Source of the DNA: Enoplosus armatus | Taxonomy: Eukaryota > Chordata > Actinopteri > Centrarchiformes > Enoplosidae | DNA: 64,000 bases | Assembly: GCF_043641665.1 (NCBI RefSeq) | Contig: NC_092198.1 | Span: 16,335,001-16,399,000, forward strand | Direction: 5' to 3' | Shown here: positions 1-12,100 of the stretch, piece by piece | Position numbering within the stretch: the first letter of the stretch is position 1 | Layout of the letters: each line of letters starts with the position of its first letter | Made by a program: the position numbers and the translations under genes | Notes under the pieces: model-generated | What the model saw: only the letters and a program-made list of their open reading frames with translations | What the model was told of the DNA's origin: nothing | The model's database searches: none

Positions 1-81
1 TCTTCATCATCCATTTCCATTGTGTAACAAATCCACAAAATGGCAAAATCTAAAAGTGTACAAATGGCGGGAAAGGTATAC

Positions 82-196
82 CTTGCCGAGCCACAATGAG
101 GCTGGCTATGCAGTCTGGGACGCTGGTGCCGGCTGCCAGGAAAGTGATGCCCATGATGACATCAGGGATTCCCAGAGTGTACCCAATTATAGTCAC
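82..196 (-). CDS. slc24a4: slc24a4 coding exon 14, alpha-2 repeat
   Basis: Encodes residues 468-505. It contains GIPDVIMGITFLAAGTSVPD, the alpha-2 repeat with the ion-binding Asp495, then SLIVARQ. Donor GTATACC at position 81. It is the last slc24a4 exon in the window. Confidence 0.97.
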
Positions 197-3100
197 CTGA
201 GAGAAACACACAGAGTGCCGGAGCTCAGAAATAGCATTCTCTATTTGTATGGTATGAAGGCTGACAAGCTTTTGTCTCAAATATATGTCTAATGCTGCCT
301 TACTTAACAGAAATACACCAATAAACCAAGCAGACATCTTCAGGAGAAACATTACACTCACCATCCAGACCATAAAGTAGGAGAAGATGGCAATCCAGAC
401 GGTGGACAGGATGAAGGAGACCATGAAGAACCTCTCCCAGCGAGGCTTGGCGCAGTTCGGGACGGTTAAGTACAGCAACAGGAGCAGAGGCCACGAGAGA
501 AGCCACTTCAACTTGCTGCCAATACTCCCTGCGGCAGAAACACACATTAGCATGAGAGATTAGCCTCCTCGCTTTTTGATCAACGGATAATGATCAAAAC
601 AAACTTACAGTTTACAGTATGCTTGGTCTTTAGTAATGTGGTGGAAAAACTGTATTGCCCAGATGGCAAGAACTAAATGCAATTTTCTTAAAAAAAAAGT
701 TTTTAAAAAAAAAGGTGCCATGTGTAGGCTTTCCATTACATTGTTAAATTAATTTAGATTTTAATAATTACTGTCAACAAATGTTATCATGATCAAGATG
801 GCCTGCAGCCTCGTCCTCATGTCAGTGGCAGTGTTCAGACCGCATTTCCCACAAATCTTTTCACTTTAAAAAGCACAATCGAATCTGGTTTCCACTCATC
901 GATTGCGTGAATCAATTCTTTCCTGCAAATGGATTGCTAATGTCACTCTCAAGCAGACATTTTGTCGTCCGTCTATTGTAAGTGCCAACAACGTAAACAT
1001 TTCTCTTCCATTTTAATGTATTTTATAGAGCCACCGACTAATTTGAGCGAAGGACATCAATAACTACTGAAGCGGAAAGTTCTTAAAATAAGCAATACAG
1101 GAGGACGTAAACTAGATTCATGTCTGATGTTTCAAATTGAGAATATGCCTTTATCGTTTTAACCCTCTAAAGTATCCATTTATGCCAAATTACACAGTCC
1201 ATCAAGTAAATACACGGATCACATACTTGGAAGACGAAACGGCGAGATGGTGTCGTTTTCCTCCTCCTCGGCGGGTTTGTCCTCTGGCACGTTTCCATTC
1301 TCTATTTCAACCTTCCCGTCAATCACTTGTGTCTCCACTCCATTGGCAGCTTGGACCAACTTCTGGCGCTTTCAGAAAAAAGAAACTAAGTCAAAGAGCA
1401 GATGAGCAGACGCGCTGCTACTTCGACTGCTGCGCTACTGCCATATTTTCAATGCATTTTGTTTCTGCAGTCAGAAATGAAATACACAAACATGCATACT
1501 GTGAGTGAGATAAGGGCCTTCTTTTGAGTTTAGTTATTTCCAACTTTGTGTTGGAAAATAGTACACACTCAAAAGAACACATAGCAGTAGCAGCCAAATC
1601 CTCCTATTGGGGCAACAACGCCCAGCTGTACCTCTGTAATGATGAGGCGACTGGCCATGCGCAGACGGGTCTTCGGTCCAAAATGGCTGGTGACCATCAC
1701 ACGGAGGCCAGCTTCTGGAAACCTGAACTTCGAAGGGCTGGCGTTCATGATCTCGTCCACCATCACCACCGATCCGCGACTGTAAGCCTTGCTGGGCTTG
1801 ACTGAGGGGCGGAGGGATATGAACGAATATAAAACAAACGAATATAATGAATGAATGAGCACGAATCTACCAGATCAGACAAGTATACAAGTATATTCAT
1901 TCATTTCTATCCGTTTTGTTATTTCATTTGAGTGCACGTACTTGATACCTTAGACAATGAAATAAAGTTTTTAACCAATTTCACCCTGTTGGAACGTCCA
2001 AATTGCAAATTAAATTACGCTACACTAAACAGAGTTCAATTTTTAAGAGGAGCATAGGCATCAAGAGTTATGTTCTGTACTATAAAGGTTTGCAGTGTCA
2101 TTTTGTAGTCTGTAGGGCGACAGTGTCCCAGGCCAAGTTACTAGGGAATATTAATGGATGCTGAAACAGAGCCATTTTTTTCAGCATGTCACAGTTAAAG
2201 CTGCACCAGGCAAGATCTTTATGTCAACATACACCATTCCCATAACCCTAAATCACAATGTGGACTGTTCAATGTCTACACAAATCAAAACTTCAGAGCA
2301 AAAACATCCCCTGACCAACAGAGTGTGAATGTTTTTTCCAAAGCTCTGAAAATCATTCCTTCTTTCACTCCACTCCCTCATTCTCCTGCGTCACCTGGAA
2401 ATTGATGTTGGTGCCTTCATGCTGCTTGTGGTCTCAGAGACAAGGGAAGGGATTGTTGGTAGTATTGTTTGATGGGGGACAGACAAGTGTTGTCTCATAT
2501 GTTGGTTTGGAGCCTTTTAATTCCAGTATCTCAAAATAGTGTGTTCAGTCAACTCACTCAACTAAGTCATAACTGTCCTGTAACGCCAACTGTTCATGGG
2601 TGATATCATTGAACACAACGCATTTGTCAGATAATCCAATGGGTTTTTAAATTGTTAGCCAAGATGTAGAAGAAGGCTTTTTGGTTAATCTGAAACATTC
2701 AGAAATCAGCAGATTTGGAGATGGATGGTTTTCACTGGACAGTGACGATGTGGAAAAAGAGTCACCTGTGAACACGTTAAGACCACATAAACCTGCATGT
2801 CTTAGCAGAATGTAGCACAGGTACGTATGTAAATATGAATGAGACTCAAAAGATCAACAGAAAAACCTTGCTTGCCTAAAAGTCTTCTTCTGGGCTTTAG
2901 CAATGATGGGACCACTTAATCAAAAATCCTCTAGAGTTGCAGCTTAACGGCCCCAAATGATTTCTTCTTTCACTTGACTATCCTCATGTCATGGAGGAAA
3001 AGGAGTGTAAAATCTTCAGGGAATCACGCCTGGAATCACACCTGGACTCACCAGCTCTGAACCCCCCCCCCCCCCCCCCATGATTTCTGGGCACTGAACT

Positions 3101-6100
3101 TCAAATAGCTTCCCCCAAATTGCCTGGCGCAGCTTTGAAGTTTGCCTACTGGTTGTGAATATTTATGGGTGGACAAGATTGATTTCAAAATCTGCGACAT
3201 GAAAGCTATAACCTCTGGCATCTTAGAGCTGATAATCTCAAACTGTTATGCAGGTGGCTGACACATTAAACACTTTGACAAGTTGTGCTCCGACAGTAAT
3301 GCATATTTCAAAATGTTTTATTGGCATCCTATAACTCCTCATTTGCTCTCAACTATAAGATGCAGTGTATAGGGAATAAGAAAAGTTCTACAGTACAGTT
3401 ATTAGTTTAACTCAGCCTTAATTTGACTTATTATGCATGCAGGAATGCACATAAATTAAAAAGTGTAAACAGAGCTGGCATAAACATTTCCTCTTGTGAA
3501 AATCATTACCACTTCAGGAGTGAGTGGGTCTACGCCCCAGAGACCGGCAGAGGAAAAGTAGTATGCAAGCAGAAAGAACTGGCACACAGCAGCACAACAC
3601 TGTTGACAATAGGCAAGAGTAAGTTTAGTAAGGCTAAACAGACAGGCATGTTAACACTAACGCAGCCAAAGTGGAAAGGGTTAAATGTCTCAGAGGGGTT
3701 AAATGTTACTGATTAGAGGCTTCTGAAAGGTCAAAAGGCAGGAAAGGAAGAAGAGGAAGACTGTGGCTATGAGGAAATCTCACCCAAACATTAAAAAGAT
3801 GTTATTTAGAAAAGGCAAATTTTTCCCGGAAGTTTGAAACTCAAGACAACAAAGTCCCCTGACATTAAACTGCATTACGGAAGGAAGATTAAAGAACATC
3901 TTCATTATGCTGTTCCCATTTTAAACAAGAACATTTCATTTTGTGAACCCTGTATGCTCAGATAAGCTCCAGTTGCTTATTACCCAGAAAAAGGACTTAG
4001 CGGGCAAAGAAAATGAGTGGAAAATGACCACAAGAAAAAGAAAGTAGTAAGGGGGAAATTTGAGAAACCGTCTCTTCAGGTAGTGCAGTTCACTGAGGTC
4101 AAAAGGACTGAAATCTTCTTGATCTTTGGAAAATTTAGCAAAGTTCTGCAGAATCACATTTAAAAAGGAACAGTTTGCCATTTGGGGAAATGTGTTTATT
4201 TTCTCTCTTGCTGAGAGTTAGCTTAGCATAGTGTAGCATAAGAAGAAACGAGAGGTAATAGGGGGAGATGGCGAGCCTGGCTCGGTCCGCAAATGACAAA
4301 ATCTGCATAATCTCAATAATTAACATGTTACGTCTTGTTTGTTAAATTCATTGAAAAACTGATACCACTCTCATGTCTGTACACTGAATATGAAGCTACA
4401 GCCAGCAGCCGGTTGGCTGGTAACAGGGATGGCACCGTCTGAAGGTAACAAAATCTGTCAACCAGCGCCTCTAAAGTTCAATAATCAACATGTCACCCCC
4501 CCCCCCCCCCCCCCCCCCCGCACATCCTAAACTGAGCTAACCGCCTACTGGCTGTAGCTTCATTTTTAGCAGGCAGATATTGAGTGTGATATCGATCTTA
4601 TAATCCAACCGTCAGCAAGGAAGCAAATTAACATATTTCCCAAAATCTCAAACTATTGCTCCAAGTAAGTTTCAGCAGAATACAGTATACGCTGAAGCAA
4701 TTAAAGTTAGTTCAGCAGAAAGGAGCAGAGGTTAAAGCCACAAACAACCACAGTCTTCCAGAGAATCAAATCGTCCAGTATATTTCCACTTCATAGCCCA
4801 GGAACCCCAATCTTATTTCAACACACAACATCTGATTGATTTCTTGTAGTCTTGGGTACCCAGCCTGTCTGATTAACCTTACCTGTTGAGAGTAAAGGCG
4901 ATGACGGGTCGTCATCCCAAACATAGTCATAACTAGTATTACCGTCCTCCATCTCACTGCTGGCCGCAGCGTTACCATTGGCCACGTTCTTCTTCGACCC
5001 CTTCCCCATGAAAAATCTCTGCATGCTGGAGTTGAATCTAGTAAACAGATGGAGCATAATCCCTCAATTAGAGATACTCAAAAAAGTTCAGCCCTGAGTC
5101 CAAAAGGGAAAGAAATAAACAAGATAGGACGTTCAGTGTCAGAAGCTTCAGATGAAAGGCTCCAACTTGTTTGAAATATAGACATAGTATGCACTGATTA
5201 GCTAAAATAACCTGTTTACTGTCCATACTTCTATAGAATGAATCTATAGTTAATGTGGCCTACTTTCTCAGAAACAGTATCAGCGTTACACTATACCAAA
5301 AAATGGCTGAAATATGCTGCTCTGCATTAGAATAGCAAAGGAAAGAAAAAGTCCTAGAAGCCAATCGCAAGGCTTTCATCAGCCGCAGGCCTTCTATAAG
5401 AAACCATGGATCACAAATACTGAACACACTGCTGCCGCCCTCTGAACAAAATGTGTGCAGAAGTAGTACTGGCAACATCACCAGAGCATTCAGAGGCCAA
5501 CATTAAAACAAAAAGAAAATTACTCATCTGAATTGAGGGTTTAAAGACAGAGGATGTTGTATTTTGTACAGATTGTAGTATGGAACCCAAAACCCACAAA
5601 AAGACTGTAAAAAATGATCACGAGTCAGAAATATAACAGTTAATAAAACTGATAGTTCAATAAGTTGAATGTAAAAACAAAGACTTTATATTTTTCCTCC
5701 AACCTCCAATCAGGTGACAGAGGAAAAGCCAGCTGGCTTGACTGAAAAACATGTTAAATGTTAAACACACTGAGCACCAGCCTTGTTAGCTAGCCGAAGC
5801 TATAGCTTTCATCATAAAACTACATCAGCCAGTGCAGTATAAAGCTTCCCAACAGTGGCTAAAGCACGTATGCTGTCAAGTTTTTCTGTTTAGTTTGTTT
5901 GACATTATGAGAAAAGAGACAGAACGTCACGGACGACATAATAAGTGCAAGATTTTTCCCATTGTGGTCCTTGATGAAGACAAAGCACACGCACTTGAAG
6001 ACTAAGCTAATGATATTTAGATAGAAGCATGGAGTCTGTTTCCAATTATATTTTGTTCAGTATATTTATTTCAGGTTTGTGTCCAAGTATACTTGACTAA

Positions 6101-9100
6101 TAACATCGAAAAAACAAATGTTCATGATTTGCGATTCAAAAGCATCAAGAGAAGTTATATTTTTCATTTTGTGTCGTTACATTTTTCCCCCTCATGCTGT
6201 TATTTGTTTTACAATCGGCAGCAGCATGTGTGCTATTTCAGGAGAGGAAGAAGAAAAAAATAAATAAATAAATCACAGCCGAGCCCTGGAAGGTCACCTC
6301 GGAGCACTGATCGCGCTATATAAAACCCACTCTACTCCATTTTGACTGGAACAGCCCAAAATGGTCAGCGGATATTTTGGGAGAGGGGAGACATATGACA
6401 GCACATCCTACAGTAAGCACTTCTTTCCTCCAAATGAGAAAGGAGAGGAGTGATCCGGTTAAGCCTGTGCTCTTAGCCACTGCAGAGGGAGAAAGATTAA
6501 ACTCTTATGGCGGGGAGAGAGCTGGCTGCTGCTGAGTGTAACACAGATTACCCAGCTGGACAGAGACAGCGGCACAGGACAACGTGGTTGGCATTATGCA
6601 CTTTGGACTATAAAGACACAAATATGGCGTAATACAGGAGATGGAGTCTGTATTTCATGGAAGCAATTTGCTCGTACAGGCTGAAAGTTGACAGATGCAG
6701 TAAAAGAGAAGGAGTTCTCAGGGAAGATTGCAACCAAAATTATGATCAGATGATATGTACCCCAGACAAAGAAACCCTTACTGATCCTTTTATAATAATC
6801 TCAAGCTCAAAGAAAGGCGAAAACACGATCTATTCCAGTCTGATTCATGGGACAAGTTCATGAAATAAGATACATCAAAAATAAGGATTTAGAGTTAATT
6901 ACCTGTTGAAATTAAACCATGACACACCTGAATTTGTCAAGTGGAAGATTCTATGTACAGTATTGAAAAGAAATCTATATATAAATTAATATTTTTGTGG
7001 CCTGATAAATCCATGGTGCTGTCCGTGGTGCTGAAGCAGCAGACGGATTTGTAATTGAGCCTTTTTCTCTCAGTTCTTCTGTCAGTTTGGTCTTGGATCT
7101 ATAATATTCTCCAAACCGTATACTATAAATACTCAGTTCTATAATTGTGGCCTATATACCCTATAGAGTCGTGTCACCTTCATAATCAAAGTGACAAGTA
7201 GTGTATTCGCGAAGAACAAGAGGCCGCAGCAGACGAGGAAAGACAGCGTGGCATCAATCAACAGAGCAAAAGTGCCCTTGAATGCTCAAACTAAGAGATA
7301 CAAGGAAGTACTGCTTCCCCGCCCCCCCCCCTCCAACCTCCCTTTCTCCTCCTACGTGTGCTCCCATTGGGCCAAACCCCCTGTTAAAAAATAACAAAAA
7401 TAAAAAAAGTATAACTGTCATTAGACCTACAAATGGGAAACTGTGTGTGTCCTAACTGTGTGAAATTGCGTCCTCAAAAATTGCAGTTGATTCATTAGAG
7501 GAGCGATCTTTGCACCAGACGGCTCCCGAGCCCAATCTTCAGCTAACATCTGGGTAGGCGACATGAACGAGACACTCCCCTCCAGCTGGAAACACACGCT
7601 TCTCTTGTGAAGCTTCTTGAGTGTACAGTTGGTCATACTCATCAGCCCACAGGTGTTAGTGTGCGAGAGTTTAAGAATCTCTCCCCACACAGTCAGGCTG
7701 CTGCAGTGCCAATGCGGTGGAACGAACTAAGTACATTCACTCAAGTACAGTACTTAAGTACAACTGAGGTAACTGTATATTTCAGTTTTATGCTACTTTA
7801 TACTTCTACTCCACTACATTTCAGTGGGAAATATTGTACTTTTCACTCCACTACAATTCTCTGACAGCTACTAGCTACTTTTCAGATGAACATTTTATAT
7901 AAAAGAACATTTAATGAAGCTTAGAAAATAAAATGCCTTGTTAAAGATTAAATCCAAAGCACTGTCCTGGCCCCTTGTCATGTTTCAGACGTCTATGGGT
8001 TGTTAATAGTTCCACCAAAGAGACATTTCAGTCAGTCATACTATGATGCATCAGTCACTGGGGCCATTTCTCTATGCAGCAAGTACAGTTTCTTTTGATA
8101 CCTAAAAGTACATTTAACTTCTGTACTTAAGCAGGATTTTGAATGCAGCACTTGCAATGAAGTATTTATACACTAATGTTTTGGTACTTTTACTTCAATA
8201 AAGGATGTAAATAGTTCCTCCTCCACTGGTTATCAACCAGCTTGACAGATTTATTAAACAGCTGAGTGATTTAAAAAATGTGCAGAACTCACTTCATGAC
8301 AAGGATGTATCCAGCATACATGACCACCAGCACCAAACTTTCCCACCTGAAGACGAGAGATATACAGGATGAGGGATAAAATAAATTCAGGTTCCCACAC
8401 ACACATGGAAATATTTATATAAGCTAAAATATATTCAGTTTATTTCTTAAGGTATTCTAGCTGCCTGCTACAACTATTATTACAGAAAGAGTTACAGTGC
8501 AGGGAGAAAGTATTCAGACTCCTTCCCTTTTTTCACATTTTGTTATACTGCAGCTTTTTGCTAAAACTGTTCAAATCATTTTTTCTGCAGCGCCTTGGTA
8601 GCCGAATGGTTATAGTTCATACCATTGCATGTCATGCCCCCCCCCCCCTTTTCCTGTCTGCCTCTTCACCTCACTCTGTCCAATAAAAGGCAAAACAATT
8701 TTTCTTAACCTTCTTTGAGATGTTTCAACATCTTCATTGGAGTCCACCTCTGATAAATTCATTTGATTGGGCATGATTTACTTATACTTATATAAATGTG
8801 ATATTTCAGTGTTTTCTTTTTAATACATTTGCAAAAATGTCTTAAATCCTGATTTTGTTTAGTCATTGTGGGGTATTGAGTGTAGATTGATGAGGGAAAA
8901 ATTAATTACATTTTTATATTTTAGCATAAGGCTGCAACATAACAAAATGTAAAAAAAACAGGGTCGGAATACTTTCTATAGAACTGCAAGCAGGAGTTTG
9001 CAACTAAGCTTCACATTAAACAAACCGAGAAACTGCCTTATTGCTAACCTTCACACTAACTGAAGAATCAGAACCCAGATTTTTAAAACTTTAAAAGCGA

Positions 9101-12100
9101 GACTAGGTAACTTTTGCTGAACAATGACGACAGAGGCCACAAGCAACAAGTGCAGGATAACAAGTAGTGTATAGTCTCAAAGTCAGTAATGTCAGTTACA
9201 GCAATATCCATCTGAAGCCTGCTAACATGCTAATGTTATACCAGACCAAGTAAGGCTGTAGCAGCAAAATCCTTCAGTGTTTAGAATTGAGCAAGGGTGT
9301 GTTTTATTTCTTATGAATTTCAGTCTTTTCAATCATATAGGAAAAGTGTTATTTCTTCTTTCAAAAGTTACACTTTAAAAACACAGACACATTCACAGCT
9401 TAATTGGATGAGTAATTTACCAAACTATCTTCCCGTCGTAGATGAACTGAAAAATGAAGGGAAACATTTCTCTTATTAGAAAAAAAACAACATTCAAGGA
9501 AGATAGTCACAACTGGTGTTCATTAATAAATGCATGTGGTGAACTTGTAGCTTGTCCAACTTACTGCAATCAAAGCCAAAACAGACAAGATGTAGTAGAA
9601 GGAATCCCTGAAAACTGCCCACCAGGTCAAAATCACCACCTAAGATTTCACAGGGAAAAGTGCACCATCAGTATTTTAACTGCATCTATGTGTATTAGAA
9701 TTCTTTGAAGCATTTTGGTTGATACATGTGATTTTATCAAACACACCTAATACATACATTTTACTTGACAGAAAGAGCTTGGAGAAGAAACAGATTTATG
9801 ATCTGTTTACGCCTCCAGAGTTTAGTTCTCCATTTGCACTACAACCAGTTCTGAGAAAACTAACTGAAGCAGATGGCTTTGTTTCCCCTCAGCAAAAAAA
9901 CTTCTGCCACACATGTGCAGCTCTGCAGTCTATAAATAAACAGAATGATGCCGCTGCAGCAGGAAGACACTCCCTCCAACTCTCTCTCACACACACCTGT
10001 CCAGCAAAGATCCCGCAGACTCCAATGATACAAAGGATGTTGAAGACTGCTGAGCCAACGATGGTCCCCACCCCCACATCACCGTGGGTGATGAAGACAC
10101 CTGCACACAGGGAAGCAGCCAATCAGAATTAACGGTGACACCAACCATCTGGGAATGTCTAAGTGTATGCACATACTGCATGTTTGTTTGTGTGTGTGTG
10201 TGTGTGTGTGTGTACCAATGACAGATGCAAACAGCTCTGGTGCAGAACTGCCAGCTGCCATGAAGGTGGCTCCTGCAACGTCTTCACTCAGATCTAGTTT
10301 CTGCAGAAATAAAGCAAAGACGAGGGATTTACACAGACAAACCAGCATTGTGCGACTGTGACACTGAAAGATGAAGGACTACAACTCCCAAGTACCTCAC
10401 AGATCTTCTCCAGCGATGTCACAAAGTATTCGTCACATGTTATGGCAAGAGCCAGAAACATGTAGAGTGCCTAGAGACAGAACCAGCAGAGTTAAGTTTG
10501 AAGAGTGTGTGTCTGACAAGGGTAAGAGTACAAGTGCATGTGTGTGACACACCTGTATAGATACATGCTTTAATCAGCAGAAACTAGCAGAGTTAATAGA
10601 GCCTTGGCAGAGCAAGATATTCCCCTGTTAAAAGGACGCATGAGGGGGAATCTCAAAGCACAGCAGCCAATTAAAATAGGACCTGCATTCAATTCAAATG
10701 TCAAATTCGGTGAGAAGCCGCTTTTCCCTTACAATTTGAAAAATTGACAGGATCCGCATATTCCCGCTGCTGTGAGAGAGGAGGGTGGAGGCAACCTATT
10801 TCAGTAGCTGAGGCAAGATCTATAAATTATAGATCAGGTGTGACATCATCATGGCCCGGCAGCTCCAGCAGCCGTGCTCTGCTCTATGCTATCCACAGGG
10901 GGCAGTGCAGGACTGCGGTATGATCAGACCCCCCCCCCACACATTTTTATCCTCCTCTCAGCAGTGAAGCCGGGACATCAAGTCACATGAGAGTGTGGAA
11001 CATAAAGCTGGGGGCACATAGCAGAGTGTAAGTGTAGTAATACTGGACTGCAGCTCGAATCTCACTGTTGGTCATATTTGAGAAAAGACTCTGGTCATTT
11101 TCTCAAACCTTACAAGTGGAACCAAACTGAGGAAGACCACAAAACCCAACAGTGATCATGATGAGGCTGTTAAATGTTTTGTAAATCTCTCATTAAGACA
11201 GTGAGATATGAGCTGCTACTGTCCATCTACCCTCGGCGAGGGATCCCCGTGTTAATGTAATCTCTGTGGTGAGAAGTGCTAAACCATGCCGCGAGGGCAA
11301 AGTACTACAGTTGTTACACCTCTGCTCAAACTGGCTTTCATTCATCACGTCAGTAAACTTGTCAAGTCTATAAAAAGGTCAAACGACACAGGGTGTGTTC
11401 AGGGCTGCCTCCACCATTGATGACAATGAGGTCATGTCCTCAGTAGTTTTATTATTTATCTATTCATTTTATTTTGTGACAGAGGGAGGGGGGGGGGGGG
11501 GTCTATGGTGAGTGTTTTATAAACGGCTTCTATTTTTTGACTCAATGTGTTTAAATTTGACTACTTTTAAAAAAAAAAAGGAAAGACTCAGTTTTTCCAG
11601 GTCTGTATTAAAACAATAGTCAGGTGCCCGCAGTGTTTACGTGCTGTAATCGTTCCTCCTGTTCATACTGGCCCATTACGAGATCCCTCCCTTAATGCGC
11701 TTCCAATGCAAGTGACAAAATGCACAGTCCTCGTTCTGTGCAACAACATATTCAACATTTTATCTGAATATGAGGCTTCAGCAGTCTAAGACAAGTCAAG
11801 TGGGTATCTCCCAAAGTTACAATTCCCTTGCTGAGCTGCAGAGGAGGGACAGTAACGAAAGACAAAAGACTAACTCTACGACAGACTTGAAAAATTGTGA
11901 ACAGATCCTTTAATCCAACAAAATAATACATTAATAAAAGGCCTCAGTATTTCTAAAATCCTGGCTACTGCCCTGGGTTGGATTTGATGAAAAGAAACTT
12001 TCTAAAGCCAGTTAAATCCAGCATGAAGAGCAATACTTCATAGCTTCATCCACAGGTGGCTTGTGTCTTTATGTCAAGTCAGTGGAGCTTGGCATTACTG

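Larger units (their letters stand above)
1802..4882 (-). other. slc24a4 intron 10
   Basis: A 3.1-kb intron between coding exons 10 and 11. It holds an 18-C run at 3062-3079 and a palindromic teleost repeat at about 4165-4665. Elsewhere I see nothing coding. Confidence 0.75.

Noticed and set aside
300..545. 81-codon minus-strand frame overlapping slc24a4 exon 13
   Set aside because: It is the other frame of a well-supported exon.
8583..8620. Possible tRNA gene (TAGCCGAATGGTT A box)
   Set aside because: No B box or cloverleaf follows; it is a SINE head inside a Tc1-like element.
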